From the NCBI RefSeq assembly GCF_017742235.1, contig NZ_JAGHKQ010000020.1:1-51007 (forward strand): a DNA stretch of 51,007 bases, read 5' to 3'. This DNA is from Bacillus sp. 165. GTDB taxonomy: Bacteria; Bacillota; Bacilli; Bacillales; Bacillaceae_G. Position numbers and translations under genes: made by a program. The notes beneath the pieces were generated by a model, which had not been told where the DNA came from, did not search any database, and saw nothing but the letters and a program-made list of their open reading frames with translations. Below, one piece after another: positions 16,391 to 27,606 of the stretch (position 1 is the stretch's first letter; each line of letters opens with the position of its first letter).

Positions 16391-17726
16391 TGATATCTCC
16401 TCCTGTCTTCTTGATTTCATCAAATTGAATCTTTTTATAGCCATTTTTATATGAAATAACCCAAATAGGCTCTAATTTTACAGCAATTAATCGATCTCCG
16501 CTGAGTGTAGGCTCTCTTTGCAGTTCATACCCTAATTGTATATTTTGTATTGCTTGCTTTTGCGGATCCTTTTTTAATACCTGAATAAGCTCTGTTCCTG
16601 AAGGTAATTCTACTTGATCCCCTTCTTTTTTCAATAAAAGTTTAAAAAGCGGCCGACGATAACTGATTATTTCATCTGCTCCCCAAACCTGCCGCAATGT
16701 TGCCATACCACTGTTGTTAAAAACAGGTAAATCATCTACAAATAACCGATACAATACTCCTCCTTTGTCAGAATCCATCTTATAAAAATGATAAGAATCT
16801 GTCCAACCTCCATGGCTATTTACAAAATCCATGCTGCGCTGAAAAAGGGTATCCCCCTCTAAATAATCTTGTTTTGTAATAGATGAGTTAATATACTCTA
16901 ACATCTGTGTATGTTTTTCAACACTTAACAATCTCGTTCCATCAGTATACTCTTCTCCCATATCGGTTATATTCTTTTTAACATATTTAGGGTTAGTAAA
17001 GAGAGCATTCTTAAATACTTCTGCTTGTAATTCACTTGTGACATAGAGCATTCTTTGTAACACTTTCTTTTCTTTCGGCAGGAAAACAGCTCTATTTTTA
17101 TCTATTTCATACATAAAGCAAGCATAGGAAGAATCACTCTTCTTAAACTGGTTTATTGCTGTCTGTACTTCTTTCAAAGTAACTCCTTGTAAAGTCATCT
17201 CATACACTTTACGATCTTCATATGATACAAAATAAGTATTGATATTATCATCTTGGCTTTTTTCGATGTCTAAGATAATACGATCAAAGTTATAGGATTC
17301 TAGATGTTTTTCTTTTATTGTTAAAGCTCTCTTAACGGTCTCTAATGGTATTTCGTCCGGAAAAATAATTTCAAAGCTACCCTTTCCATGCACAAAGGAG
17401 AGGAACTGATGTTTCGGAGCATTATCATATGATAAATCCCGAAATTCATGAAACTCTCCCTTTTCTATTAACTTATACATACTATTCATGCTGGAAAACT
17501 GTTCATTCACAAGGTGTGTACCATTTTGATGGAAGATGGCTTGCGAAGGCAGAAGAAGGTCGTTAACTTCTTTTTTATTAGTAATAGCAACATCTTGAAT
17601 ATATTTTGTATTTTGGGCATCCTCATTGTGAGGCTGATATGTCCATAACGTATATGTTAAAACCAAGCTTACTAACACTAGATTTGTTAATAAAATGACC
17701 TTAAATGTCTCTATATTCATTCCCAT
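16377..17726 (-). CDS. walH: WalK regulatory protein WalH (YycH)
   Basis: Membrane-anchored regulator of 449 residues with a single N-terminal transmembrane helix near residues 8-28 and a large extracellular portion. With WalI it modulates WalK activity through the membrane segments. Translation is coupled: its start overlaps the walK stop by ten bases, and its end overlaps walI. Confidence 0.94.
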   Translation of the reverse strand: MGMNIETFKVILLTNLVLVSLVLTYTLWTYQPHNEDAQNTKYIQDVAITNKKEVNDLLLPSQAIFHQNGTHLVNEQFSSMNSMYKLIEKGEFHEFRDLSYDNAPKHQFLSFVHGKGSFEIIFPDEIPLETVKRALTIKEKHLESYNFDRIILDIEKSQDDNINTYFVSYEDRKVYEMTLQGVTLKEVQTAINQFKKSDSSYACFMYEIDKNRAVFLPKEKKVLQRMLYVTSELQAEVFKNALFTNPKYVKKNITDMGEEYTDGTRLLSVEKHTQMLEYINSSITKQDYLEGDTLFQRSMDFVNSHGGWTDSYHFYKMDSDKGGVLYRLFVDDLPVFNNSGMATLRQVWGADEIISYRRPLFKLLLKKEGDQVELPSGTELIQVLKKDPQKQAIQNIQLGYELQREPTLSGDRLIAVKLEPIWVISYKNGYKKIQFDEIKKTGGDIIGLE

Positions 17727-19546
17727 TCATCCTCTTGTTCACTTTCCATCGGGAGTGTAAAGTAAATTGTTGTACCTTTTCCTTCCTCACTCTTCGCCCA
17801 AATAAATCCTCCGTGTGCTTGTATCATTTCTTTAGCAATAGCGAGACCTAAGCCGGTTCCACCCATTTGTCTAGATCTTGCTTTATCAACGCGATAAAAA
17901 CGATCAAATATTTTATTTACGTTTTCTTTTGGTATGCCCATCCCCTGGTCACTGATGCTTATTTCAAGCATTTCATCTCCGCGCTCACGAATACGGTAGG
18001 TGATGGTCCCACCTTCCGGAGAATACTTCAATGCATTTGAAATAATATTATACAGTACCTGTGTGATCTTATCCTCGTCAATCTTAACGAAGCGCTCCTT
18101 CTTTGAAAATGCCCGTTTAAAGTTCACATTTTGATGCTTGGACATCTCCAAACGATCTATCACATGGTTGAAAAACTCAGTAAAATCTACCCAATCTTTC
18201 ATGAGATGGTATTCTGTACTATCCATTTTAGAGAGCTGCAATAAATCATTAACGAGACGAATCATACGCTCAGTTTCTTCTTGTGTCACAGTCAAAAAGC
18301 TTGGAGCAATATTTGGATCCTGCCATGCACCTTCACTTAAGGCCTCTAAGTAACTCCGCATAGTTGTTAACGGCGTACGAAGTTCATGTGAAACATTTGC
18401 TACAAATTCTCTTCGTTCTCTATCAATTTTTTCTTGCTCTGTTACATCATAGAGTACCGCAATCAGACCATTGACTTTCCCAGTTTCTTTTTGAATTACG
18501 GAGAAATTAGCTCGTAAAATATATGGCTGTTCACGGGTACTAAAATCTAGAAGAACAGAATCAGGCTCTTCAAACAAATATCCGAGTGTATAATCTTCTT
18601 GAATTCCTAATATGTCTAGGATCGATTGATCGAGCGCTGTTTCACGTGAAACATTTAGCATCTCTTCTGCTGGATCATTTAATAAGATGATTCGTCCCTT
18701 TCTATCTGTTGCGATTACTCCATCTGTCATATGAGATAATACAGACGTTAATTTTCGTCTTTCACTTTCTGTAGAAGCACGTGCTTGCTGTAATTTCTTT
18801 GCTAAATTATTAAATGCAACCGATAGCTGCCCGATTTCATCAGGACCATAAACCTTTACTTTTCTTGAATAGTTCCCCTTAGCCATTTCCAATGCTTGCT
18901 TTCGCATATCAGAAATAGGACGAGTAATAGTTTGTGCTAATAAAGCCCCGAGCACTGCAGTTACAACTAAGGCAATTACTGTACCTGTAGCAAAGATTTG
19001 ATTAATTTGCTTCATTTGATTATATACATCTTCCATAGAAGCAATAGTATAGATAACCCCTTCAGTTTTTCCATCCTTACTCTCAATAGGAGTAGCCGTT
19101 ACAAGCATACGGTATCCCGTGTCTTTTTGTACCTGTTCTTTAGAAGAAGGACCTAGCACAAGAGCCTGCTTTACAAGAGCTTCCGTCGTTTTTTTTCCTA
19201 CAATTGTTTGATTATAGGGGTCAGACGTGGCAAGTACACGGCTATTGGGATCTATAACACGCGCTTCTTTCACCACATCATTTCGGTCGGAAGTGAACTT
19301 TTGTAACAGATCCCTAATATTATCTTCTAGGTTTTCATCCTTTTCTCGCTTTGCAAATTCTTGCTTTAGGTTATATGCTAATAGATTCGTACGCTGCTCT
19401 AAAGAATCTGTAAAGTTGTTGACCAGTTTTTTCTCTAACTCCTGCACAAAGTACACACCAATAATTTGCATCGCAAGTAAAATAAGTAGCATATATATTA
19501 AAACAAACTTTAAATGAATAGATTGAAAAAAACTGACTTTTTTCAT
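17717..19546 (-). CDS. walK: essential cell-wall sensor histidine kinase WalK
   Basis: Sensor kinase of 609 residues that governs cell-wall hydrolase expression through WalR. Domains in order: transmembrane helix (13-35), extracellular Cache-like domain, second helix (about 183-205), HAMP, PAS (about 265-370), HisKA with H387 in VSHELRTP, and a HATPase ending in GTGLGLAIA. The start lies three bases after the walR stop. A perfect parS site is embedded in the coding sequence at 18638-18653. Confidence 0.97.
   Translation of the reverse strand: MKKVSFFQSIHLKFVLIYMLLILLAMQIIGVYFVQELEKKLVNNFTDSLEQRTNLLAYNLKQEFAKREKDENLEDNIRDLLQKFTSDRNDVVKEARVIDPNSRVLATSDPYNQTIVGKKTTEALVKQALVLGPSSKEQVQKDTGYRMLVTATPIESKDGKTEGVIYTIASMEDVYNQMKQINQIFATGTVIALVVTAVLGALLAQTITRPISDMRKQALEMAKGNYSRKVKVYGPDEIGQLSVAFNNLAKKLQQARASTESERRKLTSVLSHMTDGVIATDRKGRIILLNDPAEEMLNVSRETALDQSILDILGIQEDYTLGYLFEEPDSVLLDFSTREQPYILRANFSVIQKETGKVNGLIAVLYDVTEQEKIDRERREFVANVSHELRTPLTTMRSYLEALSEGAWQDPNIAPSFLTVTQEETERMIRLVNDLLQLSKMDSTEYHLMKDWVDFTEFFNHVIDRLEMSKHQNVNFKRAFSKKERFVKIDEDKITQVLYNIISNALKYSPEGGTITYRIRERGDEMLEISISDQGMGIPKENVNKIFDRFYRVDKARSRQMGGTGLGLAIAKEMIQAHGGFIWAKSEEGKGTTIYFTLPMESEQEDEWE
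18638..18653. promoter_or_regulatory. parS site inside walK
   Basis: TGTTTCACGTGAAACA is a perfect match to the Bacillus parS consensus bound by ParB/Spo0J. It lies about 23 kb from oriC on the left arm. Confidence 0.92.
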
Positions 19547-19549
19547 AGG

Positions 19550-20254
19550 TTACTCTTGCTCCGGATCACGCAGATAATAACCGACCCCTCGTCTTGTAAC
19601 AATTAAAGTAGGATGACTTGGATTATCTTCAATTTTCTCTCGCAAACGACGTACGGTCACATCTACAGTTCGCACATCTCCAAAGTAATCATACCCCCAT
19701 ACTGTTTGCAATAAATGTTCCCGTGTCATAACTTGTCCCAAATGCTTTGCTAAATAATGAAGAAGCTCAAATTCACGATGTGTTAATTCAATATTTTCTT
19801 CACGTTTAGTTACACTGTAAGCATTAGAATTAATTGTAATAGGGCCTACAATAATTTCAGATGTTTCTTCTTTTTCATTAGCTCCTGCTTGCTGATGTCG
19901 GCGCAGGTTAGCTTTAACACGAGCAAGAAGCTCACGAGTACTGAATGGTTTTGTTACATAATCATCTGCTCCCAGCTCCAGGCCTAATACCTTATCGATT
20001 TCCGAATCTTTAGCTGTCAGCATAATAATAGGAATTTCAAGACTCTTTCTTACTTCACGGCATACTTCCAATCCATCTTTTCCTGGAAGCATAATATCTA
20101 AAAGAATCATATCCGGCTGTTCTTGTTCTACTTTTTCAAGAGCTTCTTCGCCATCATGAGCAACAACAATATCAAACCCTTCTTTTTCCAAATTGAATTT
20201 TAAAATATCTGCAATTGGTTTTTCATCGTCTACAACTAGTATCTTCTTTTTCAT
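19550..20254 (-). CDS. walR: essential response regulator WalR
   Basis: OmpR-family regulator of 234 residues controlling autolysin and cell-wall genes. The receiver domain carries the acidic pair in VVDDE, the phospho-acceptor Asp in LLDIMLPG and the TKPF lysine. The C-terminal winged helix ends RRGVGYYLR. The ATG at 20254 gives [10 protein letters not shown] and has a GAGGAG site eight bases upstream; longer in-frame starts lack one. It is the first gene of the wal operon. Confidence 0.97.
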   Translation of the reverse strand: MKKKILVVDDEKPIADILKFNLEKEGFDIVVAHDGEEALEKVEQEQPDMILLDIMLPGKDGLEVCREVRKSLEIPIIMLTAKDSEIDKVLGLELGADDYVTKPFSTRELLARVKANLRRHQQAGANEKEETSEIIVGPITINSNAYSVTKREENIELTHREFELLHYLAKHLGQVMTREHLLQTVWGYDYFGDVRTVDVTVRRLREKIEDNPSHPTLIVTRRGVGYYLRDPEQE

Positions 20255-20356
20255 ACCTACTGCTCCTCTCAAAATATCCTGTTGGTATTATTATAAATAG
20301 AAACTGCGATATCTCATTTTAAATATCGTTTACATAAATATTACAGCCTTTTAAAC

Positions 20357-20389
20357 AGAAGCCTCTAGCGGGAAGAGCTAGAGGCTTCT
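20357..20389. terminator. hairpin upstream of walR
   Basis: A perfect 13-bp stem (AGAAGCCTCTAGC / GCTAGAGGCTTCT) with a 7-base loop, between the tRNA operon and walR. The minus-strand tail is GTTTAAAA, a poor U run, so it is a secondary terminator or a leader structure. Confidence 0.5.
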
Positions 20390-20444
20390 TACGTTCTATT
20401 TTAAATTAAAAGGAAGTGGTTTGTAAAATTCAATACAAAGACAA

Positions 20445-20474
20445 AAGGATATTAAGGGGCCCCTTAATATCCTT
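20445..20474 (-). terminator. terminator of the tRNA operon
   Basis: A 30-base perfect palindrome with 15-bp arms, just after the 3' end of tRNA-Phe. On the minus strand it is followed by TTGTCTTTG. Confidence 0.8.
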
Positions 20475-20479
20475 GGAAG

Positions 20480-20552
<73 letters not shown>

Positions 20553-20592
20553 AAATATATGTAAAACCACATATGTGGTGTAAACAAAAAAA

Positions 20593-20668
20593 TGGCGGTC
20601 CCGACCGGGGTCGAACCGGCGATCTCCTGCGTGACAGGCAGGCATGTTAACCACTACACCACGGGACC
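20593..20668 (-). tRNA. tRNA-Asp (GTC)
   Basis: Minus-strand cloverleaf with acceptor GGTCCCG/CGGGACC, anticodon GTC within CTGTCAC, and an encoded 3' CCA. Confidence 0.95.
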
Positions 20669-20699
20669 ATAAATATCTTTTAATTTCAATAACATAAAG

Positions 20700-20771
20700 T
20701 GACCCGTACGGGATTCGAACCCGTGTTACCGCCGTGAAAGGGCGGTGTCTTAACCGCTTGACCAACGGGCC
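20700..20771 (-). tRNA. tRNA-Glu (TTC)
   Basis: Minus-strand cloverleaf with acceptor GGCCCGT/ACGGGTC (one G-U pair), anticodon TTC within CTTTCAC, and T-loop GGTTCGAATCC. CCA is not encoded. Confidence 0.95.
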
Positions 20772-20780
20772 AGTAGATAA

Positions 20781-20856
20781 TGGTGAGCCATGAAGGACTC
20801 GAACCTTCGACCCTCTGATTAAAAGTCAGATGCTCTACCGACTGAGCTAATGGCTC
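20781..20856 (-). tRNA. tRNA-Lys (TTT)
   Basis: Minus-strand cloverleaf with acceptor GAGCCAT/ATGGCTC, anticodon TTT within CTTTTAA, and an encoded 3' CCA. It is first in transcription order, upstream of Glu, Asp and Phe. Confidence 0.95.
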
Positions 20857-20973
20857 ATAATAAATATTATGATATCACTTCAACATTTAGCATATTACCT
20901 CGTGACGACAAGATTTATAATATCATACTTTTATATTTTATTGCAACACATTTTTTATTTTTTACATAAGAAA

Positions 20974-20995
20974 AGAACCCATTTCTATGGGCTCT
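20974..20995 (-). terminator. terminator of purA
   Basis: On the minus strand a 9-bp stem (AGAGCCCAT / ATGGGTTCT, one G-U pair) is followed by TTTTCTTATG, about 50 bases after the purA stop codon. Confidence 0.75.
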
Positions 20996-21046
20996 CTCGA
21001 TTCTTACTTTACTATACTGCTTTTTATAAAAATGTGCAATTTATTT

Positions 21047-22336
21047 TTAGACACCGTAAACGTTACGGATGATATTTGTTTGATTGCGATCTGGTCCGAC
21101 AGAGAACATGGATAAAGGAATTCCTGTTAATTGAGATACACGCTCTACATAATGTCTTGCATTTTCAGGAAGTTCATCAAGAGTTTTCATACCTGTAATA
21201 TCTTCAGTCCAGCCAGGAAGCTCTTCATATACAGGTTCACATTGAGATAGAATGCGCAGACTAGCTGGGAATTCTTGGACAACTTCTCCTTTATACTTAT
21301 AAGCCACACAAATTTTCAATGTAGGAATACCCGTTAATACATCAATAGAATTTAAAGATAAATCTGTAAGGCCGCTCACACGTCGTGCATGTCTTACTAC
21401 TACGCTATCAAACCATCCAACACGGCGAGGTCTACCTGTTGTTGTACCGTATTCTCGTCCCACTTCACGAATTTGATGACCGATTTCATCATGAAGCTCT
21501 GTAGGGAATGGACCATCACCCACGCGGCTTGTATAAGCTTTACATACGCCTACTACACGGTTAATTTTCGAAGGACCGACGCCGTTTCCAATTGTAACTC
21601 CACCCGCAATTGGATTAGAAGATGTAACAAATGGATATGTACCTTGATCAATATCCAACATAACACCCTGTGCACCTTCAAATAGCACACGTCTTCCTTC
21701 ATCTAGTGCATCATTTAACACTACCGAAGTATCACATACATACTTTTTAATTTGTTGTCCATATTCAAAATACTCTTCAAAAATTTCTTCGATATCGAAG
21801 CCTTTTGAATCGTACATTTTATCAAATAAACGATTTTTTTCTGCTAGATTACGCTCCAACTTTTCACGAAATTCTTCACGATCTAATAAATCTGCAATAC
21901 GGATACCGATACGAGCCGCTTTATCCATATAAGCAGGGCCGATTCCTTTTTTTGTAGTTCCAATCTTATTTGCGCCTTTTCTTTCTTCTTCCAGTTCATC
22001 TTGTTTTAAATGATATGGTAAGATTACATGCGCACGATTACTAACACGAAGGTTATCTGTGCTTACTTCATTCTCATGTAAGTAAGCTAATTCTTGTACT
22101 AGTGCTTTTGGATCTACAACCATTCCGTTTCCAATTACACAGATTTTTTCTTTGTAAAAAATCCCGGATGGGATTAAATGAAGTTTATATTTCTTTCCAT
22201 TAAATACAATAGTATGCCCAGCATTATTTCCACCTTGATATCTTGCAACTACTTCAGCGTGTTCAGAAAGAAAATCTGTAATCTTTCCTTTCCCTTCATC
22301 TCCCCACTGAGTTCCTACTACTACTACAGAAGACAT
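21047..22336 (-). CDS. purA: adenylosuccinate synthetase
   Basis: GTP-dependent enzyme of 429 residues joining IMP and aspartate, the first committed step from IMP to AMP. The N-terminal [11 protein letters not shown] nucleotide loop, the GNNAGHT segment and the C-terminal VGPDRNQT motif are intact. It is monocistronic: its own promoter with a PurBox-like element lies upstream and a terminator downstream. Its place between the tRNA cluster and the dnaB operon matches other Bacillus genomes. Confidence 0.98.
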   Translation of the reverse strand: MSSVVVVGTQWGDEGKGKITDFLSEHAEVVARYQGGNNAGHTIVFNGKKYKLHLIPSGIFYKEKICVIGNGMVVDPKALVQELAYLHENEVSTDNLRVSNRAHVILPYHLKQDELEEERKGANKIGTTKKGIGPAYMDKAARIGIRIADLLDREEFREKLERNLAEKNRLFDKMYDSKGFDIEEIFEEYFEYGQQIKKYVCDTSVVLNDALDEGRRVLFEGAQGVMLDIDQGTYPFVTSSNPIAGGVTIGNGVGPSKINRVVGVCKAYTSRVGDGPFPTELHDEIGHQIREVGREYGTTTGRPRRVGWFDSVVVRHARRVSGLTDLSLNSIDVLTGIPTLKICVAYKYKGEVVQEFPASLRILSQCEPVYEELPGWTEDITGMKTLDELPENARHYVERVSQLTGIPLSMFSVGPDRNQTNIIRNVYGV

Positions 22337-22381
22337 TATATGGCACCTCCATCATTATCTACAACGAATTCAAACAATATA

Positions 22382-22425
22382 AGTGTATCAAACTGAAGTA
22401 AAAAGTCAATTAAAAAACGAACATT
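22382..22425 (-). promoter_or_regulatory. purA promoter with PurBox-like element
   Basis: On the minus strand TTGACT (22404-22409), a 16-base spacer and TACACT (22382-22387). Just upstream, AAAAACGAACATT at 22413-22425 fits the PurR box AWWWCCGAACWWT at 12 of 13 positions. The second, inverted box expected about 17 bases away is weak, with only GTTC/GTTCG cores near 22439 and 22448. Confidence 0.5.
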
Positions 22426-22528
22426 TACTGAATATAGAGTTCTTTTCGTTCGTCACATTGATTTATTACTACAAAAGCCTATATCCATAGCTTTTTCATT
22501 TTACATTAAAGATAGGGATAAGAAAAAA

Positions 22529-22556
22529 GAACACATCCCTAGTATGAGGTGTGTTC
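22529..22556 (-). terminator. terminator of the dnaB operon
   Basis: On the minus strand a stem of GAACACACCT with AGG(G)ATGTGTTC is followed by TTTTTTCTT, eight bases after the helicase stop codon. Confidence 0.75.
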
Positions 22557-22563
22557 CCGTTCT

Positions 22564-23925
22564 TTATGCTCCTGGGGCGTTCGTTTCATCAAACCGTCTT
22601 TCCAAATTCACGAACTTGTTATACTCTTTTACAAAGGCTAACTCCACTGAACCAACCGGGCCATTACGCTGCTTAGCGATGATAATTTCAATAATGTTTT
22701 TATTTTCAGTTTCACGGTCATAATAATCCTCACGATATAAGAATGCAACAATATCTGCATCCTGCTCAATACTTCCTGATTCACGAATATCAGACATCAT
22801 TGGCCGCTTATCCTGTCTTGATTCTACTCCCCGTGATAACTGAGACAAAGCAATAACAGGTACCTGTAATTCACGAGCTAACCCTTTCAAGGAACGTGAA
22901 ATTTCCGACACTTCCTGCTGACGATTTTCTCCTGATTTTCCATTTCCTTGTATAAGCTGCAAGTAATCAATAAGAATCATACCTAAACCGTTCTCTTGTT
23001 TTAGTCGACGGCACTTAGCACGGATTTCCCCAACACGTATACCCGGTGTATCATCAATATAAATCCCTGCATTAGAGAGACTTCCCATTGCCATTGTCAG
23101 CTTGCCCCAATCCTCTGAGGTCAAAGATCCTGTACGAAGGCGTTGTGCATCAATATTTCCCTCAGCGCATAACATACGCATAACAAGTTGATCCGCCCCC
23201 ATCTCCAGGCTGAAAATAGCAACATTTTCATCTGTTTTGGTCGCTACATTTTGAGCAATATTCAAAGCAAATGCTGTTTTCCCCACTGAGGGACGAGCAG
23301 CGACAATAATGAGATCATTGCGCTGAAATCCTGCCGTCATACGGTCAAGCTCTGTAAAGCCTGTTGGAATCCCGGTTATATCTCCTTTTCGATTATGAAG
23401 AAGTTCAATTTTATCGTATGTTACTACAAGTACATCTTTAATATTTTGAAAAGCACCTGCATTTTTCCGCTGTGATACTTCTAGTACTTTCTTTTCTGCT
23501 TCGTTCAATAATCCCGCTACATCATCTTCACGTGTATACCCATCTGAAGCTATAGATGTTGCTGTTCGGATTAAACGACGAAGAATAGACTTTTCCTCTA
23601 CTATTTTCGCATAGTACTCCACGTTTGCGGCAGTAGGAACCGAACTTGCTAAATCATTTAAATAAGAAACACCGCCAATTTCTTCTAATAGATCCTGATT
23701 AGCAAGCTCTGAAGTTACAGTAATCAGATCTAAAGGCTCTCCTTTATCAGCGAGAGCCAGCATAACTTGAAAAATCTTTTGGTGTGCCGCTCGATAAAAG
23801 TCTTCCGATATAAGTACTTCTGAAGCAACTGTTAATGCTTCCTGTTCAATGAAAACAGCTCCTAAAACTGCTTGCTCAGCCTCTATATTCTGCGGAGGGG
23901 TGCGATCAGCGAATATGTCACTCAT
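22564..23925 (-). CDS. dnaB: replicative DNA helicase (DnaB; DnaC in B. subtilis)
   Basis: Hexameric helicase of 453 residues that unwinds DNA at the replication fork. The N-terminal primase-interacting domain begins RTPPQNIEAEQAVLGA. The RecA-like motor has Walker A ARPSVGKTAFALN, Walker B MILIDYLQLI and an arginine-finger region (QRNGPVG). The ATG at 23925 follows an AAGGAGG site by eight bases; the longer frame's first seven codons overlap that site. It lies 27 bases after rplI on the same transcript. Confidence 0.97.
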   Translation of the reverse strand: MSDIFADRTPPQNIEAEQAVLGAVFIEQEALTVASEVLISEDFYRAAHQKIFQVMLALADKGEPLDLITVTSELANQDLLEEIGGVSYLNDLASSVPTAANVEYYAKIVEEKSILRRLIRTATSIASDGYTREDDVAGLLNEAEKKVLEVSQRKNAGAFQNIKDVLVVTYDKIELLHNRKGDITGIPTGFTELDRMTAGFQRNDLIIVAARPSVGKTAFALNIAQNVATKTDENVAIFSLEMGADQLVMRMLCAEGNIDAQRLRTGSLTSEDWGKLTMAMGSLSNAGIYIDDTPGIRVGEIRAKCRRLKQENGLGMILIDYLQLIQGNGKSGENRQQEVSEISRSLKGLARELQVPVIALSQLSRGVESRQDKRPMMSDIRESGSIEQDADIVAFLYREDYYDRETENKNIIEIIIAKQRNGPVGSVELAFVKEYNKFVNLERRFDETNAPGA

Positions 23926-23952
23926 GTCCCGTTCCTCCTTTTTCATACAATC

Positions 23953-24399
23953 CTATTTATCTGTAACGTGTACTTTTAGCGTAGCTGTTACCTCTGAATG
24001 CAATTTAATCGTTACATTAGTATAACCTAGTGCGCGAATTGCATCTGCCATTTCAAATTTACGCTTATCGATTTTAATACCATGCTTCTTCTGCAGCTCA
24101 TCAGCAATTTGCTTACTTGTAATCGAACCGAACAGACGGCCGCCCTCTCCTGATTTTGCATGCACCTCTACTGTTAGTGCTTCTATTGTTTCTTTTAGCT
24201 TTTTCATATTTGCTAACTCTTCAGCTGCATCTTTGTCTTCTTTTTTCTTTTTTGCTTCTAGTGTTTTCACATTAGCATTATTTGCTTCAACCGCTAATCC
24301 TTGCTTCAATAAAAAGTTATGTGCATAACCATCTGCAACATTTTTTACTTCTCCTTTTTTCCCCTTGCCTTTTACATCTTTTAAGAAAATTACTTTCAT
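23953..24399 (-). CDS. rplI: 50S ribosomal protein L9
   Basis: Ribosomal protein of 148 residues binding 23S rRNA. It has the N-terminal signature [20 protein letters not shown], a central Lys/Glu-rich helix and a C-terminal domain. Its start overlaps the gdpP stop by four bases. The order gdpP-rplI-dnaB is conserved in Bacillus. Confidence 0.98.
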   Translation of the reverse strand: MKVIFLKDVKGKGKKGEVKNVADGYAHNFLLKQGLAVEANNANVKTLEAKKKKEDKDAAEELANMKKLKETIEALTVEVHAKSGEGGRLFGSITSKQIADELQKKHGIKIDKRKFEMADAIRALGYTNVTIKLHSEVTATLKVHVTDK

Positions 24400-26369
24400 G
24401 ATTCCGAACTCCCCTCTAAATACTCATCTAATATTAATTTTAATTGTTTTTCTGCTTCAGTCATTGATGTATTGAAAAGCTGAGTAGCTGCATTCGTCAA
24501 ATGTCCGCCGCCTCCCAATTTTTCCATAATAATTTGCACATTAACCTCACCAAGAGAACGTCCGCTAATTCCTAGCGTATTCTCACTTTTGGATGCTATA
24601 ACAAATGAAGCAAATACCCCTGTCATTGTTAGGAGGGTATCAGCAGCTTGAGCAATGGAGACTTGATCATACATTTTATCCTCATTCGCCTTTGCAATAG
24701 CAATTCCATTTTTATAAATGTACGCATTTCCAATGATTTTTGCAATGTTTAAGTAATGCTGCATATCCTCTTTCAAGAGCTTTTGTACAAGTACAGTATC
24801 CGCTCCATGTGAACGTAAATAAGATGCTGCATCAAACGTGCGTGCTCCTGTGCGGAACGTAAAGCTTTTCGTATCTACAATAATTCCGGCTAATAAAGCT
24901 GTCGATTCAAGCATATTCATTTTCAGACGCTTCGGTTGGTATTCTAACAATTCTGTTACAAGCTCTGCAGTAGATGACGCATATGGCTCCATATAGACAA
25001 GAAGAGGATCATCAATAAACTCTTCACCTCTTCGATGGTGATCAATTACTACAACATTTTCTATCTGATGAAGCAACCGCTCTTCAATAACCATAGAGGG
25101 CTTATGCGTATCTACAATCACAAGTAAAGATTCATCTGTAGCAAACTCCATTGCTTGTTCTGAACTGATAAAACGCGCCCAAAGATCGGGATAATTCTTA
25201 ATTTCTTCAATCAATCTTTTAACACCTTTATCTAATTCATTTTCATTTAAAACAATATAACCCTCTTTTTCATTTAACTCAGCGACTTTTAAAATACCGA
25301 TTGCTGCTCCTATAGCATCCATATCAGGTAACCTATGCCCCATAATAATCACGTTACTGCTTTCAAGAACAAGATCTTTTAATGCGTGTGAAATCACACG
25401 TGCTCGTACCCTTGTACGTTTTTCTACAGGGTTAGTCTTACCGCCATAAAACTTCACTTTGCCTGTTACTTGCTTAATAGCTACTTGATCGCCACCTCGT
25501 CCTAATGCTAAATCTAATCCTGACTGCGCCATAGCTCCAAGCTCAGGCAACGTTCGAGATCCTGATCCCACCCCTATACTAAGAGTTAAAGGAATATTTC
25601 GTTTCGCCGTTTCTTCACGAACCTGATCTAAAATTTCAAACTTTCCTTTTTCCAAATGAGCTAAAATACTTTCATTTAATACTGCTATGAAACGTTCTGA
25701 AGATGCACGCTTTAAGTAAACCCCATGCTTCACAGCCCAATCATTCAGTATAGATATAACAAGACTAGTAAGATTCGTTCTCGGTTGATCGTCTAAACTC
25801 TGTGTTACTTCATCATAATTATCTAAATAAATAATTGCTAGCACGGTCCGCTGATCTTCATACATCTTTTCAATTTGTGTTTGTTCCGTCACGTCAAAAA
25901 AGTAAATAAGCTTTTCCTCTCTACGAACTACAACTTTAAACTTTCTCTTATTTAAAGCGATTACATCTATGTCTATCTCCTGCTTCACAAACAACAGCAA
26001 GGTTTCAGATAAATCATATAAATTCCAACCGGAGAGCGTAGGATACCCTACACATGAAGCTAAGTAGGGATTAGCCCAATCTATACCAAGTTCCTTATTA
26101 TACAATAAAATCCCTATAGGCATTTGGTTTAGTGCTTCATTACTTACTTTCTTGACTCTTGTAATCATGTCTGAAGTATATTCTTCAAGATTTTCCCGGA
26201 AGGTAATTTCCAGTTTAATAATAAAAAACAAAATAGTACAGAACGTAAAAAAAGCTACAATTCCTGCAAACCAATGATAATAACTTAAAGTCGTTATGAG
26301 GACAAGAGTCAAGAAAACTAATGAATAGACAGGATATAGAAACTTTGGTTTCTTATAAAACTCAGGCAT
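24396..26369 (-). CDS. gdpP: cyclic di-AMP phosphodiesterase GdpP
   Basis: Membrane phosphodiesterase of 657 residues hydrolysing c-di-AMP. Two N-terminal transmembrane helices (about 10-55) are followed by a PAS-like domain, a degenerate GGDEF domain near 170-300, and the DHH/DHHA1 catalytic domain. Metal motifs are visible as [18 protein letters not shown] and VIDHHRRG, and the C-terminus has GGGGH. In B. subtilis it is called yybT. It tunes c-di-AMP levels that affect cell wall, potassium and DNA damage responses. Confidence 0.96.
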   Translation of the reverse strand: MPEFYKKPKFLYPVYSLVFLTLVLITTLSYYHWFAGIVAFFTFCTILFFIIKLEITFRENLEEYTSDMITRVKKVSNEALNQMPIGILLYNKELGIDWANPYLASCVGYPTLSGWNLYDLSETLLLFVKQEIDIDVIALNKRKFKVVVRREEKLIYFFDVTEQTQIEKMYEDQRTVLAIIYLDNYDEVTQSLDDQPRTNLTSLVISILNDWAVKHGVYLKRASSERFIAVLNESILAHLEKGKFEILDQVREETAKRNIPLTLSIGVGSGSRTLPELGAMAQSGLDLALGRGGDQVAIKQVTGKVKFYGGKTNPVEKRTRVRARVISHALKDLVLESSNVIIMGHRLPDMDAIGAAIGILKVAELNEKEGYIVLNENELDKGVKRLIEEIKNYPDLWARFISSEQAMEFATDESLLVIVDTHKPSMVIEERLLHQIENVVVIDHHRRGEEFIDDPLLVYMEPYASSTAELVTELLEYQPKRLKMNMLESTALLAGIIVDTKSFTFRTGARTFDAASYLRSHGADTVLVQKLLKEDMQHYLNIAKIIGNAYIYKNGIAIAKANEDKMYDQVSIAQAADTLLTMTGVFASFVIASKSENTLGISGRSLGEVNVQIIMEKLGGGGHLTNAATQLFNTSMTEAEKQLKLILDEYLEGSSES

Positions 26370-26484
26370 ACGGTCACCTCCTATAACGAAACTCGATTGA
26401 TGCTCAAACGGTGCGCAGCTGCTTTTAAATATGAGAGACTCGCTTGCAAAAAACGCCTTATATCAAGACATTACATCTAATTAT

Positions 26485-27423
26485 TTATGTTTTATCTACT
26501 TTTTGACGCAATGAAAAGCCTAAATCAATTATACCTAAGAAACTGATAATATAAAATAAATTCGGTATAAACAATCCAAACACAAATAGGAAAAGAGGAA
26601 TAGCCTTACCATATCCCTTTTTATGGGCAAAAAAAGAAATGAACGCGAACCCTTGTACTGTCATAAGAGTTGAAAAAATATAGCTTAGATTTAACAGTAC
26701 AAGATACAGATATGACCCTTTCTCCACCTGAATAAACATGACACATATTAGAACAATAATGTAATACCATAATATATTCTTTGGAAGCTGAAAAAGACGA
26801 AATGGAGCCCATGGTTGAACTTTATAATTTAATCTTTTTAATACAGGGACAGCCATTAAATCTGTAAATAAAGCATACATAAAAGCAGTTATAACAAGCA
26901 ATGTCGGGATTATATAAGGAATTATCTTGACCGAGCCTTTCAACTTTTGAAGATTCTCCTGATTTATATCCATTCCTGTCGATTTTGCAATTTGTTCTGT
27001 TTGACTAATTGCTCCGAGTAACATATCCTGCAAATTTACAATAAGATTAGATTCTAAAAACTTAACTGTTATACTATAAAAAATAACTATACTTACAATA
27101 TATATAACAGTCCCTGCTAATAGAGTTTCCCATTTCTTTCTGCCTTGTTGATAAAACGTACCTATCACAATTCCACTAAGACCAAAAGTCAAACTCAAAG
27201 CAATCGTAAAAATAGAGCTGATAAGCATAGTTATTACACATGCAGCCAAAAGTAATAAAAGGGCATACTTAGACCCAAAGCGCATTGTATATAGAATAAA
27301 AGGAAGTGGTAATGCAAACATAAGTATGGTCCCAATGAATGGTATGTATAAAGTAATAAGCAAAAGCAAACTAAAGATAGCTAGCAGTACAGCACCCTCA
27401 GTAATCATTCTTGTATTTTTCAT
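26485..27423 (-). CDS. yybS: YybS family membrane protein (DUF2232)
   Basis: Integral membrane protein of 312 residues with about eight hydrophobic segments and no catalytic motif that I recognise. DUF2232/YybS proteins commonly lie directly upstream of gdpP, as here (115-base gap, same strand). The fold resembles small-molecule transporter substrate-binding components, but the function is not established. Confidence 0.85.
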   Translation of the reverse strand: MKNTRMITEGAVLLAIFSLLLLITLYIPFIGTILMFALPLPFILYTMRFGSKYALLLLLAACVITMLISSIFTIALSLTFGLSGIVIGTFYQQGRKKWETLLAGTVIYIVSIVIFYSITVKFLESNLIVNLQDMLLGAISQTEQIAKSTGMDINQENLQKLKGSVKIIPYIIPTLLVITAFMYALFTDLMAVPVLKRLNYKVQPWAPFRLFQLPKNILWYYIIVLICVMFIQVEKGSYLYLVLLNLSYIFSTLMTVQGFAFISFFAHKKGYGKAIPLFLFVFGLFIPNLFYIISFLGIIDLGFSLRQKVDKT

Positions 27424-27606
27424 CTCTATACCTCATAGTTTTCTTTCGTTATTTATTGTTACCGCATTTTTATAATGCAAAACTTACCCCATTAGAATTT
27501 CACTTTTCTCATGCTTAAACTTCTGAATTTTTCTCAAGGAGAATTCTTATGTAAAGTAAAATTCAAGAAAGCTTGTGAGGTGATAAAAAGTAGAACAAAT
27601 AGCAAA

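Noticed and set aside
22436..22457. Second PurBox upstream of purA
   Set aside because: Only GTTC and GTTCG cores match and the spacing is not the usual 16-17 bases, so it is not listed as a site.
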